The translations under genes were made by a program, and so were the position numbers. The notes beneath the pieces are model-generated. The model did not search any database. It saw nothing but the letters and a program-made list of their open reading frames with translations, and was not told the origin of the DNA. From Ureibacillus terrenus (GTDB taxonomy: Bacteria > Bacillota > Bacilli > Bacillales_A > Planococcaceae), in NCBI RefSeq assembly GCF_006569205.1, contig NZ_VIGD01000004.1, forward strand, positions 1 through 64,000: a stretch of DNA of 64,000 nucleotides. Direction: 5' to 3'. Below are positions 9,092 through 18,023 of this stretch, piece by piece. Positions within the stretch are counted from its first letter, which is position 1. The number at the start of each line of letters is the position of its first letter.

Positions 9092-9124
9092 GTTCAGACT
9101 GTTCGTTATGACACCGGAACAGGT

Positions 9125-9328
9125 TTATAATTCTTTATCAATGCTGGATGAGCTTCGGTAGAATCGGAATTTTCCCGTTGCCAGTCTCTCAAGGGTCTTT
9201 TTCGTGATGCGGTCATGGCAATCGGGGCACATGAATGTGTGAATGGGACGGTTTCTTAATCTTTTAGCCAATGGTGAGTCGTCGTCCAGTTCATGGATGG
9301 CATCACAAAGAACACATTGGACTCGCAT
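9125..9328 (-). CDS. ylaI: YlaI-family protein (DUF2197), small zinc-ribbon-like
   Basis: A 67-residue basic protein with two CxxC pairs (CVLC at residues 5-8 and CPDC around residues 34-37), consistent with zinc binding. Sequence and position match B. subtilis YlaI, which lies a few genes before ylaN-ftsW. Function is unknown. It follows the gene at 9339-9839 by ten bases and is probably co-transcribed with it. Confidence 0.8.
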   Translation of the reverse strand: MRVQCVLCDAIHELDDDSPLAKRLRNRPIHTFMCPDCHDRITKKTLERLATGKFRFYRSSSSIDKEL

Positions 9329-9338
9329 AAACTCAATC

Positions 9339-9839
9339 CTATTCTACACGAATCGCTGAAATGTTTCTGATCGGGTTGTCCAAATTGGATCCATCCCCAA
9401 AAATTAAATGAACCGGGCCATCCTCTTTGAGCGGCTTACCATCTTGGCTATATTTGAAAATGAATGTATAGGCTTCTTCTATAGGAAAAGCATGCTCTGT
9501 ACCGTCTTTGCATTCAAAAACCACTGTTGTTGCGCCATCTTCAATTTCAGCATTGTCCAAGAAATATTTGATTTCCATTCCGAATGTTCCCGTCTGCATT
9601 CCATGGCGGTCAAATTTTCTTTCCGTTTTTAGCGTAGGAGGGAATGTCGCACCTTCCATAATTTCACGGGACCAATGTTTTCCCATTTTGAACAAGTACT
9701 CCAAATCCTCGTCGCTTTCTTCTTTAGGGCTTGTGAAATAAGTTTTTAAATCGATTCTCCGATCATCGAAAATCCATACGGACGGGTCCAAAGTTAATTT
9801 ATATTTAACCTTCCCTTTAATTGGAATGATGCTATCCAT
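9339..9839 (-). CDS. Conserved hypothetical protein, 166 aa, acidic
   Basis: I do not recognise this protein with confidence. It is a soluble acidic protein without a signal peptide or membrane helix. The C-terminal third (KEDGPVHLIFGDGS ... NISAIRV) looks like a beta-rich fold and faintly resembles the end of a molybdopterin-binding oxidoreductase domain, but no catalytic cysteine is present, so I would not call it one. It begins at ATG 9839 behind a purine-rich ribosome site (complement GGGGGAGAAC) and leads directly into ylaI. Confidence 0.7.
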   Translation of the reverse strand: MDSIIPIKGKVKYKLTLDPSVWIFDDRRIDLKTYFTSPKEESDEDLEYLFKMGKHWSREIMEGATFPPTLKTERKFDRHGMQTGTFGMEIKYFLDNAEIEDGATTVVFECKDGTEHAFPIEEAYTFIFKYSQDGKPLKEDGPVHLIFGDGSNLDNPIRNISAIRVE

Positions 9840-10015
9840 CTTCTGTTCTCCCCCTTAACTATTTTACATATAACAGTATACAGTTAGATTTTCTCTTTAT
9901 AAAGAAATATTGTCTAGAATTGTTCTATCATGTATTGCTACTTGCATTTTTATTTGCTAAAAGCTAAACTTTATTAAGATAGAATAGAAGAAATTACATT
10001 AATGGGGGCGTCCTC

Positions 10016-10309
10016 ATGGAGAAAAAAAATCAAGCTTCCTTTCAGGAAAAAGCATTGGAATTGCTGCTGGAAGATGCAGATAAAATAGCTCGTCTCATCA
10101 AAGTGCAAATGGACCATTTAACGATGCCGCAATGTCCATTGTACGAAGAAGTCTTGGATACCCAAATGTTTGGTTTGTCTCGTGAAATCGATTTCGCGGT
10201 GAAGCTGGGATTGATTGAGCGTGAACAAGGTCGGAAAATTTTAGATACATTGGAAAAAGAATTATCCTTGCTGCATGAAGCATATACAAATGCCAACACG
10301 AAAAAGTAA
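10016..10309 (+). CDS. ylaN: YlaN family protein (UPF0358), iron-homeostasis factor
   Basis: A 97-residue helical protein with the near-invariant block [18 protein letters not shown] and REIDFAV following it, diagnostic for YlaN. In B. subtilis YlaN is needed for growth unless iron is supplied and has been linked to relief of Fur repression; those roles are from the literature. ATG 10016 follows GGGGGCG. It sits upstream of ftsW as in B. subtilis, but a strong terminator lies between them. Confidence 0.93.
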   Translation: MEKKNQASFQEKALELLLEDADKIARLIKVQMDHLTMPQCPLYEEVLDTQMFGLSREIDFAVKLGLIEREQGRKILDTLEKELSLLHEAYTNANTKK

Positions 10310-10314
10310 CAAAG

Positions 10315-10344
10315 ACTCAAATCGGTTTGATTTGAGTTTTTTTT
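10315..10344 (+). terminator. Terminator between ylaN and ftsW
   Basis: ACTCAAATC and GATTTGAGT form a 9-bp stem with a 5-base loop, followed directly by eight T. ftsW must be expressed by readthrough or from an internal promoter not obvious to me. Confidence 0.85.
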
Positions 10345-10362
10345 CTAAAAGAGGTTTTTGCT

Positions 10363-11556
10363 ATGAGAAAATACCTTTCTTACTACTTCAGGAATTTCGA
10401 TTACCCGCTGTTTTTTGATTATGTGTTTTTATGTCTGTTCGGCTTGGTGATGATTTACAGCTCCAGCATCATGGTCGCGATGATTGATGGACACGAACCG
10501 GATTATTATTACAAAAAACAATTAATGAATTTGCTGGTGGCATTTTTCTCTTTTGCGGCCGGCGCCTTCCTTCCATACAAACATTACAGCAGGAAAAATG
10601 TAATGGTGTTTATGGTCGGATTGATTCTCGCCTTAATGGTTTGGGTATTTTTCTTTGGAGTGGGCGAAAGCGAAACGGGATCGAAAAGCTGGATTAATTT
10701 ATTTGGAATCATGACTTTCCAGCCGTCTGAACTTGCCAAGCTGATCATCATCTTATATTTTGCGGGCGCCTTTTATCGCAAAAGTTTGAAGACCCCTATG
10801 GCAGAGCTGAGCCCAAATCACATTATTTATCCGATTATCGTCTGGATTTTAATCATCTTTTTTGTGGCAAATGAAACGGATATCGGGGCTGTCGCGATCA
10901 TTTCCGGCATTGCGATTGCGGTTGTTGCGGCCAGCGGTATCCGCATTAAAACTTTTTTCAAGTTTTTTGCCGAATTGGCTATTCTTGGAGCCGGAATTAT
11001 TGGTATGATTTTGTTAATAAAAGGGGATCAAATTTTGACCCCAAACCGCTTAGGGAGAATCAAAGCGTTTTTGAATCCCTTTGAATATGAGCAAGGTTCC
11101 GGGCACCAAGTGATCCAAGGATATATTGCCATCGGTTCCGGGGGCTTAAAAGGGGTGGGCCTCGGGCAATCGGTGCAAAAGCTTGGATATTTGCCAGAAC
11201 CGCAAACAGATTTTATAATGGCTGTAATTGCGGAAGAATTGGGTTTGGTGGGAGTGATAATCGTTCTTGCAAGTTTGGGATTTATCGTTTTTAGAGCTTT
11301 GATCATCGCTTTGACAACGAAAGACCCTTTGGCAAGAATGATTACAGCAGGTATTGCCAGCTGGATCGCCATTCAGACTTTCATCAATTTGGGCGGTTTA
11401 TCGGGGCTGATTCCATTGACCGGGGTTACATTGCCGTTCATCAGCTACGGCGGATCGTCCATATTGGTGCTTTCTTTCGCAATAGGCATATTAATCAATA
11501 TTTCTATGTATGAGAAACTAGAAAAAAGAAAGCATAGGGGTTGGGAGACGATATGA
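10363..11556 (+). CDS. ftsW: FtsW, division SEDS peptidoglycan polymerase
   Basis: Polytopic SEDS-family glycan polymerase acting at the septum with a class B PBP. At 397 residues it has about ten membrane helices, the N-terminal YSSSIM motif, ETGSKSWI and QPSELAK in the long loop region, YLPEPQTDFI, and the C-terminal TLPFISYGGSS. It is the ylaO/ftsW equivalent next to pycA, distinct from the sporulation SEDS protein SpoVE encoded at 49599. Its stop overlaps the pycA start (ATGA), so the two are translationally coupled. Confidence 0.95.
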   Translation: MRKYLSYYFRNFDYPLFFDYVFLCLFGLVMIYSSSIMVAMIDGHEPDYYYKKQLMNLLVAFFSFAAGAFLPYKHYSRKNVMVFMVGLILALMVWVFFFGVGESETGSKSWINLFGIMTFQPSELAKLIIILYFAGAFYRKSLKTPMAELSPNHIIYPIIVWILIIFFVANETDIGAVAIISGIAIAVVAASGIRIKTFFKFFAELAILGAGIIGMILLIKGDQILTPNRLGRIKAFLNPFEYEQGSGHQVIQGYIAIGSGGLKGVGLGQSVQKLGYLPEPQTDFIMAVIAEELGLVGVIIVLASLGFIVFRALIIALTTKDPLARMITAGIASWIAIQTFINLGGLSGLIPLTGVTLPFISYGGSSILVLSFAIGILINISMYEKLEKRKHRGWETI

Positions 11557-14500
11557 GAAAGATACGTAAACTTTTAGTTGCAAACAGAGGGGAAATTGCA
11601 ATCCGCGTGCTGCGGGCCTGCAATGAACTGGACATTAAGACGGTCGCCATTTATTCCGAAGAAGACCGGGCTTCACACCACCGCTATAAAGCCGATGAAG
11701 CATACCTTGTGGGTGTGGGGAAGGGCCCGATTGAAGCCTATTTGGATATTGACGGCATCATTGAAATCGCGAAAGACTCGGGAGCGGATGCCATCCATCC
11801 GGGCTATGGCTTCTTGGCGGAAAACGTAGAATTTGCGAGACGCTGCGAAGAAGAAGGCATCCTTTTTATCGGGCCTTCCTCAAATCATTTGGATATTTTC
11901 GGGGATAAAGTAAAAGCGAGGGAACAGGCCATACGAGCAGGTATTCCTGTAATTCCGGGAAGCGACGGACCTGTTTCCTCTTACGAAGAATTGGAACGAT
12001 TTGCGGATGAAGTGGGATATCCGGTGATGATTAAAGCGGCCCTTGGAGGCGGCGGACGGGGAATGCGGCTGGTGCATTCCAAAGAGGAACTGAAAAGCTC
12101 CTACGAGAGGGCCAAATCGGAAGCGAAGGCTGCTTTTGGTTCCGATGAAGTGTATGCAGAAAAAGCGATAATCAAACCGAAACATATCGAAGTGCAAATA
12201 TTAGGGGATCATGCAGGCAATATCGTCCATTTGTACGAGAGGGATTGTTCGATTCAGCGACGCCATCAAAAAGTGGTCGAAATCGCTCCATCCATCTCGC
12301 TTTCTGAAAATTTAAGAAATAGAATCTGCGAAGCGGCAGTCAAGTTGATGAAAAACGTGGAATATGTGAATGCGGGAACGGTGGAATTTTTAGTTTCCGG
12401 AGACGATTTCTATTTCATCGAAGTGAATCCGCGCATTCAAGTGGAGCATACCATCACTGAAATGATCACGGGCATCGATATCGTACATGCCCAAATCAAA
12501 ATTGCGGAAGGATATGAACTTCATTCGAAAGAGATCGGAATACCCGAACAAAGCGAAATTTCTTTGTTTGGATATGCGATACAAGCCCGCGTGACAACGG
12601 AAGACCCGGCAAATCATTTTATGCCAGATACCGGCAAAATCATGGTTTACCGTTCAAGCGGCGGATTTGGAGTCCGCCTGGATGCAGGGAACGGATTCCA
12701 GGGGGCTGTTGTAACGCCTTACTATGATTCATTGCTTGTCAAAATTTCGACTTGGGGCAGAACTTTCAGGGAAGCTGCCGCCAAAATGGACCGCAACTTG
12801 CGCGAATTCCGGATCCGCGGCGTGAAAACGAATATTCCGTTTTTGATGAATGTCGTATTGCACGAGAAGTTTTTATCCGGCAATTTTGATACAAGCTTTA
12901 TTGATTCTACTCCTGAACTGTTTGATTTTGCTGTCCGCAAAGACCGGGGAACAAAGCTGTTGAGGTATATCGGGGATGTCACATTAAACGGCTTCCCCGG
13001 CATCGAAAAGCAAAAGAAGCCGATTTTTGTGAAGCCGGAAAAGCCAAAGCTGGATATTAAACGCACCGAGATTCCGCGGGGAACAAAGCAAATCCTTGAA
13101 GAAGAGGGCGTGGATGGAGTCATTCGCTGGATCAAGGAGCAGAAGGATGTATTGCTTACGGATACGACGTTCCGGGACGCTCACCAATCCCTCCTTGCTA
13201 CCCGTGTCCGCAGCCAGGATATGTATCAAATTGCCGATTACAATGCCCGCATGATGCATCAGTTCTTCTCTCTGGAACTTTGGGGAGGGGCAACTTTCGA
13301 CGTAAGCTACCGTTTCCTGAAAGAAGATCCATGGGAAAGGCTCGCGAAACTTCGGAAGCAGATTCCGAATGTCTTGTTCCAAATGCTGTTCCGCGGCGCC
13401 AATGCGGTAGGTTATACAAATTATCCGGATAATTTAATCCGCGAATTTATAAAGGAAGCAGCCGACGCAGGAATTGACGTCTTCCGCATTTTCGACAGCC
13501 TCAACTGGATCAAGGGAATGGAAATTGCCATCGATGAAGTGCGGAACACAGGGAAAATCGCGGAAGCGGCGATTTGCTATACGGGAGATATTTTGGATCC
13601 GGCCCGTCCAAAATACAACATTCAATACTATAAGGAAATGGCGAAAGAATTGGAGCGGGCGGGCGCCCATATTCTGGCGATCAAGGACATGGCCGGGCTG
13701 CTGAAACCGGAGGCAGCTTACGTGCTGATCAGTGAATTGAAGGAAACAACCGATTTGCCGATTCATCTGCATACCCACGATACAAGCGGAAACGGCATCT
13801 ATACTTATGCGAAAGCCATTGAAGCAGGGGTCGATATCGTGGATACCGCGCTTGGCTCCATGGCAGGGTTGACGTCCCAGCCTAGCGCCAATACCCTCTA
13901 CTATGCCATGAGCGGCGCAGAACGGAAGGTCCGCGCAGACATCGAAGCGCTCGAACAATTATCATACTATTGGCAAGATGTGCGGGAATATTACCGCGAT
14001 TTCGAAAGTGGCATGAAAAGCCCGCATTCCGAAATTTATGTACATGAAATGCCGGGCGGCCAATACAGCAACTTGCAGCAGCAGGCCAAAGCTGTAGGGC
14101 TTGGAGACCGCTGGGATGAAGTGAAAAAGATGTATTCCCGCGTAAATATGTTATTCGGAGATATTGTAAAAGTAACGCCTTCATCAAAAGTTGTGGGCGA
14201 TATGGCATTATTTATGGTCCAAAATAATTTGGATGAGGAAAATATTTTGGAGAAAGGGAAGACAATCGACTTCCCTGATTCCGTCGTTGAATTTTTCCAA
14301 GGTTATTTAGGTCAGCCTTATGGCGGATTCCCGGAAGATTTGCAAAAAGTGATTTTAAAAGAACGGAAGCCGATCACCGTCCGTCCCGGCGAATTGCTTG
14401 AACCGGTGGATTTTGACGCATTAAAAGAAGAACTGGAAAAAAAAGTGAACCGGGAAGTAACGAAAAAAGATGTGATTTCCTATGCCCTATATCCGAAAGT

Positions 14501-14990
14501 GGTGGAAGAATATTTCACGGCAGTCGAAAAATACGGAAATCTATCCGTCCTGGATACCCCGTCATTCCTTTACGGTTTAAGAATCGGCGAGGAAATTGAA
14601 GTGGAGATTGAAAAAGGAAAAACTTTGATTATTAAGCTTGTGTCCATTGGGGAAGCTCAGCACGACGGCACCCGCGTCATTTACTTCGAATTCAACGGCC
14701 AGCCTCGTGAGGTGGTGGTTGAAGATAAGACGGTCAAAGCCGATGGGCCAATTGCCGTAAAAGCCGATCCAAACAATCCAAACCAAATCGGGGCGACAAT
14801 GCCTGGAACGGTATTGAAAGTGCTCGTTTCAAAAGGCAGCCACGTGAAGCGCGGAGATCACCTGCTGATTACAGAAGCGATGAAGATGGAAACAACGGTT
14901 CAAGCCCCTTATGACGGAGTGGTAAAAGAAATTTACGCGAAGCCGGGCGATGCCATTTCAACGGGCGACTTGTTAATTAAACTGGAATAA
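11553..14990 (+). CDS. pycA: Pyruvate carboxylase
   Basis: Biotin-dependent conversion of pyruvate, bicarbonate and ATP to oxaloacetate, the main anaplerotic step. The 1145-residue chain has all domains in order: biotin carboxylase (RKLLVANRGEIAIRV at the start, the GGGGRGM glycine-rich loop, FIEVNPRIQVEHT), carboxyltransferase (LLTDTTFRDAHQSL, then ATFDVSYRFLKEDPWERL), and a C-terminal biotinyl domain with AMKME, whose Lys is about residue 1111. ATG 11553 is preferred over the in-frame TTG 11541 because it follows GGGAG and makes the 4-base overlap with ftsW. A terminator follows. Confidence 0.97.
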   Translation: MRKIRKLLVANRGEIAIRVLRACNELDIKTVAIYSEEDRASHHRYKADEAYLVGVGKGPIEAYLDIDGIIEIAKDSGADAIHPGYGFLAENVEFARRCEEEGILFIGPSSNHLDIFGDKVKAREQAIRAGIPVIPGSDGPVSSYEELERFADEVGYPVMIKAALGGGGRGMRLVHSKEELKSSYERAKSEAKAAFGSDEVYAEKAIIKPKHIEVQILGDHAGNIVHLYERDCSIQRRHQKVVEIAPSISLSENLRNRICEAAVKLMKNVEYVNAGTVEFLVSGDDFYFIEVNPRIQVEHTITEMITGIDIVHAQIKIAEGYELHSKEIGIPEQSEISLFGYAIQARVTTEDPANHFMPDTGKIMVYRSSGGFGVRLDAGNGFQGAVVTPYYDSLLVKISTWGRTFREAAAKMDRNLREFRIRGVKTNIPFLMNVVLHEKFLSGNFDTSFIDSTPELFDFAVRKDRGTKLLRYIGDVTLNGFPGIEKQKKPIFVKPEKPKLDIKRTEIPRGTKQILEEEGVDGVIRWIKEQKDVLLTDTTFRDAHQSLLATRVRSQDMYQIADYNARMMHQFFSLELWGGATFDVSYRFLKEDPWERLAKLRKQIPNVLFQMLFRGANAVGYTNYPDNLIREFIKEAADAGIDVFRIFDSLNWIKGMEIAIDEVRNTGKIAEAAICYTGDILDPARPKYNIQYYKEMAKELERAGAHILAIKDMAGLLKPEAAYVLISELKETTDLPIHLHTHDTSGNGIYTYAKAIEAGVDIVDTALGSMAGLTSQPSANTLYYAMSGAERKVRADIEALEQLSYYWQDVREYYRDFESGMKSPHSEIYVHEMPGGQYSNLQQQAKAVGLGDRWDEVKKMYSRVNMLFGDIVKVTPSSKVVGDMALFMVQNNLDEENILEKGKTIDFPDSVVEFFQGYLGQPYGGFPEDLQKVILKERKPITVRPGELLEPVDFDALKEELEKKVNREVTKKDVISYALYPKVVEEYFTAVEKYGNLSVLDTPSFLYGLRIGEEIEVEIEKGKTLIIKLVSIGEAQHDGTRVIYFEFNGQPREVVVEDKTVKADGPIAVKADPNNPNQIGATMPGTVLKVLVSKGSHVKRGDHLLITEAMKMETTVQAPYDGVVKEIYAKPGDAISTGDLLIKLE

Positions 14991-15020
14991 TAGCATGAAA
15001 GGATTTGCGAAATCAAAAAA

Positions 15021-15060
15021 AGCGGAGGAAGAAGTCCTGTTCTTCCTCCGCTCTTTCTTT
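15021..15060 (+). terminator. Terminator of ftsW-pycA
   Basis: AGCGGAGGAAGAA (15021-15033) pairs with TTCTTCCTCCGCT (15040-15052) and is followed by a T-rich run. Upstream A-run makes it potentially bidirectional. Confidence 0.85.
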
Positions 15061-15125
15061 GCAAGCCGGAAAATACATTTGAATTCCATCGATTCCAGAG
15101 TGATTTTGCCGAAAACGGAAATCTA

Positions 15126-15163
15126 CAAAAAAATGATTGTTCCCCCTGCGAAAGAGGGAACAA
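15126..15163 (-). terminator. Terminator of ctaA (minus strand)
   Basis: TTGTTCCC and GGGAACAA form the stem. On the minus strand this is followed by CATTTTTTT, just downstream of the ctaA stop. Confidence 0.75.
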
Positions 15164-15177
15164 CCCCAAAGATTCTT

Positions 15178-16104
15178 CTAATTCTTTTCATTATTGGAAC
15201 TGCGGGCAACCAACAAAATTAAGTAACATAAAAGACCGAACAGTAACGTAATAAATAATGAATGCAATAATGAAACGAAGAGATTCAACTGAGTGAAAAT
15301 CACGAACATGCCGGCAATGATTTGCAGGCAAACGAGTATAAAGGCGGAAATCCAGCCCCAAAAAACAACTCTTTGATCTTTGTAATGTTTAACGGCATGA
15401 ATCATAATGTAGAAAATCCAGAGAAAAATTAAAAACGCAGCCAAACGATGTCCCATGTGCACCCATTCATACATTTTCTCAGGAAGTCTAAATGGATCCT
15501 GATTATCGCAAAACGGCCAGCTCGTACAAGTCAGGCTTGAACCGGTATGTCTGACGAGCGCGCCGGTATAGATGACTATGTATGAATAGAGGGTGACACC
15601 AATAGTATGCCATTTTAACTTTTTTCGGATCAGAACCCGGTCGGCATCAAATTTCTGATCGACTTCAAAAACGATCATCGCCAGGAGCATTACCGCAGCA
15701 AAAGAAATCAACGAAATGCCGAAGTGCAGGGCCAAAATAAAATCGCCTTGCCCCCATAAAACTTGTGCAGCTCCGATTAATGCTTGCAGTACAAGGAAGA
15801 AGATCGCCAGAAAACCTAAAAATTTAACTTCCTTTACATGGCTCAAAGCTCTCCATGTCCAAATCACTAAAATTAAAACTAGAATAGAGACTGCGCCGGT
15901 AACAAAGCGATGGGAAAATTCAATTAATACTTCCGTCGTTATTTCCTTGGGAATCAACGAACCGTTGCAATCCGGCCAATTCCGCCCGCAGCCTAAACCG
16001 CTGTCTGTTTTTGTGACGAGAGCTCCACCTAAAAGGATCAGCAACATGCCAAGGGTGGTAAGTACTGCAACCCATTTTAAAATCCAATAATACCTGTGTT
16101 GCAT
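15178..16104 (-). CDS. ctaA: Heme A synthase (COX15/CtaA)
   Basis: Membrane enzyme that oxidises the C8 methyl of heme O to give heme A for the caa3 oxidase. About 308 residues and eight helices. The heme-ligand and pocket residues appear in EFSHRF (near residue 60), ALHFGISLISF, GALVRHTGSSLTC and HMGHRLAAF; the external loop Cys pair GLGCGRNWPDC is also present. I prefer ATG 16104 because TAGGTG lies seven bases upstream; GTG 16113 would add three residues. It is divergent from ctaCDEF, as in B. subtilis, but no ctaB (heme O synthase) lies between them, so heme O must come from a gene elsewhere. Confidence 0.93.
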   Translation of the reverse strand: MQHRYYWILKWVAVLTTLGMLLILLGGALVTKTDSGLGCGRNWPDCNGSLIPKEITTEVLIEFSHRFVTGAVSILVLILVIWTWRALSHVKEVKFLGFLAIFFLVLQALIGAAQVLWGQGDFILALHFGISLISFAAVMLLAMIVFEVDQKFDADRVLIRKKLKWHTIGVTLYSYIVIYTGALVRHTGSSLTCTSWPFCDNQDPFRLPEKMYEWVHMGHRLAAFLIFLWIFYIMIHAVKHYKDQRVVFWGWISAFILVCLQIIAGMFVIFTQLNLFVSLLHSLFITLLFGLLCYLILLVARSSNNEKN

Positions 16105-16113
16105 CAATGACAC

Positions 16114-16900
16114 CTACTTCGATAACTGTAAAGATTGCATGAAAAATATATGCTTTTATGATGATAGCGAATTCATGAGAAAAATACAACTTCAAAGAAT
16201 TTTCACGAAATAATTGTTTTTGGATTTCACAAACTGTTCACAGAAATGTGAAAAAAATTTCACGAAACTACTATTAAAAGTTCATTGCTTATAATATGCT
16301 TTTTAATAAGTATATACTTTTATCCAACGAACTTCCCGGCTTCACACAAAATTCACTTAAAATCTAGAAATTTGCCAAGAAGTTCGCTATAGTAGAGTTT
16401 AGTAAGCGAAGCTTACAAATTTGAAAGGAAAAAAGGGGGCGAATAAGAGAGGGATCGGGCAGGCATGAAATGCTTCTTTGGATTCCAAATGAAACCGGAA
16501 ACAGTGTAACAAGCATGCAAGCGGACAATAAATTACTTGTTAATAACTGTGCGGTTTGTGGAATATATAAAGAACAGATAGGATTTTGAACTTTTTTTAA
16601 AATATAATAAAACGCCGTTCATGAAATGAAAATTGTATGATAATATGGTTATTGTTTTATTTTTATGTACAAACTGTTCTCTAGATTTTGCACTCATTAA
16701 ACATTATTGCCAGATTAAAAACCATTTTTACTAAATATATGTTGTTTAGCTCAGGTTGATGAAAAATTTTTTACTAATAAATTTTATTCAATCATTTTTC
16801 CGTTTATACCTTTTGGGATTCTTTCTTCATTAAAGAATTCACATAGATAGAAACATGTGCAGTAAACAAGACAAATAATAGAAAGAGGGGTTTAATAAGG
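16114..16900. other. Gene-free region between ctaA and ctaC (ctaB missing)
   Basis: This 0.79-kb stretch contains no convincing gene. The ctaA-proximal half (16202-16356) carries a phased array of TTCAC/GTGAA motifs. Around 16425-16465 a purine-rich run precedes an ATG opening only a 14-codon frame (MKCFFGF...). The distal half is very A/T-rich, with no ctaB-like residues in any frame that I could find. In B. subtilis ctaB occupies this place. Confidence 0.75.
16202..16356. promoter_or_regulatory. Phased TTCAC/GTGAA array, possible ResD-type control region of ctaA/ctaC
   Basis: TTCAC occurs at 16202, 16226, 16237, 16259, 16341 and 16352, and its complement GTGAA at 16248. The motifs at 16226, 16237, 16248 and 16259 are exactly 11 bp apart, and the pair at 16341/16352 has the same spacing, about one helical turn. 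Several lie in the longer form TTTCACAAA/TTTCACGAAA. In B. subtilis the response regulator ResD activates ctaA and ctaB from the same intergenic region and prefers TTTGTGAA-like sites, so a ResD array is the best guess. A TATAAT at 16290-16295 lies between the two groups. Confidence 0.55.
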
Positions 16901-17977
16901 ATGAAGAAAGGGCTTAAAAAATGGTCTCTTTTCCCGGTGCTGGCAGCATTGGCTGTTGTTTTGTCCGGGTGTGGTGAAGAGTATATCTCTGCACTAAGAC
17001 CATCCGGAGCTGTGGGAAAAGAGCAATTTAATCTGCTGCTTCTAGCTGCAAGTATCATGACATTGGTTGTTGTGGTAGTTTCTGTTCTTTATTTGGTTGC
17101 TTTTGCGAAGTTTCGCCGCTCTAAACTTGGCGAAGACTACATGCCAAAACAAGTGGAAGGTAGCCATACTTTAGAAACAATCTGGACAGTAATTCCGATT
17201 ATCCTATTATTAATCTTGTCTGTTCCGACAATTTTGGCTACTTACAAATTCGCTGATGTATCCGCTATGGATGAAGTGGATGAAAACGGCGATCCAAAGG
17301 CATTGACGATCAACGTTACGGCAAAATTGTATTGGTGGGAATTTGAATATCCACAATACGGTATTGTGACAGCACAGGAATTGGTTGTTCCAACAAATGA
17401 AAAGGTTTACTTCAACCTGAAAGCAGCTGATGTTAAGCACTCATTCTGGATTCCTGCCATCGGCGGAAAAATGGATACTAACGTTGAAAACGTAAATAAA
17501 TTCTATCTAGTATTCGATAAAGAATCTGCAGGCTTAAACGATGGAGAAGGTGTATGGTACGGAAAATGTGCTGAACTTTGCGGACCTTCTCACGCATTAA
17601 TGGACTTCAAAGTAAAATCATTAAACCGTGATGACTTTGATGCTTGGGTAGCTGCAATGAAAGCTACTGAAGGAAAAACAGCTTCTGCTGATTCAACTGA
17701 TTTAGGTGAAAGAACGTTTGCTCAAAACTGCTTGGGCTGCCACGCAGTTTCTGCGGTAACTCCTGCTGGCGCTGCCGGTCCTAACTTGGCAACATTCGGT
17801 GACCGGAATCGTGTTGCAGGCTATTTAGAACATACAAAAGAAAATGTTGAAGCTTGGATTAAAGATCCTGAAAAGTATAAACCAGGCAACTTAATGACTG
17901 GCAAATACAAAGAGTTGACTGATGAGGAAATAAGTGCCGTTGCCGATTACTTATTGGGCTTATCAGTTGAAAAATAA
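16901..17977 (+). CDS. ctaC: Cytochrome caa3 oxidase subunit II with fused cytochrome c
   Basis: Lipoprotein subunit II of the aa3-type cytochrome c oxidase. A signal peptide ends at the lipobox VLSGC, two membrane helices follow (about residues 45-70 and 90-115), then the CuA cupredoxin domain with WYGKCAELCGPSH and a C-terminal cytochrome c domain with CLGCH and an axial Met in GNLMTGKY. The fused heme domain makes it a caa3 type. ATG 16901 is preceded by AGAGGGG and TAAGG. It heads ctaCDEF; subunit I follows after 46 bases. Confidence 0.96.
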   Translation: MKKGLKKWSLFPVLAALAVVLSGCGEEYISALRPSGAVGKEQFNLLLLAASIMTLVVVVVSVLYLVAFAKFRRSKLGEDYMPKQVEGSHTLETIWTVIPIILLLILSVPTILATYKFADVSAMDEVDENGDPKALTINVTAKLYWWEFEYPQYGIVTAQELVVPTNEKVYFNLKAADVKHSFWIPAIGGKMDTNVENVNKFYLVFDKESAGLNDGEGVWYGKCAELCGPSHALMDFKVKSLNRDDFDAWVAAMKATEGKTASADSTDLGERTFAQNCLGCHAVSAVTPAGAAGPNLATFGDRNRVAGYLEHTKENVEAWIKDPEKYKPGNLMTGKYKELTDEEISAVADYLLGLSVEK

Positions 17978-18023
17978 TATTCCGTAGCTTCAGATAGAGA
18001 ACAAATTTAAGGAGGTTAAAGTT

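Noticed and set aside
8959-9130. Extra small plus-strand gene after the importer permease
   Set aside because: The open frame starting at 8828 overlaps the permease in another frame and runs through the terminator hairpin; it has no ribosome site.
13434-13958. Long minus-strand open frame inside pycA
   Set aside because: It lies wholly within the carboxyltransferase domain of pycA, has no ribosome site and resembles no family; it is a shadow of the coding strand.
16441-16520. A ctaB remnant or short gene starting near 16465
   Set aside because: The frame closes after 14 codons and no ctaB-like residues (DxxxD-type prenyltransferase motifs) appear in any frame.
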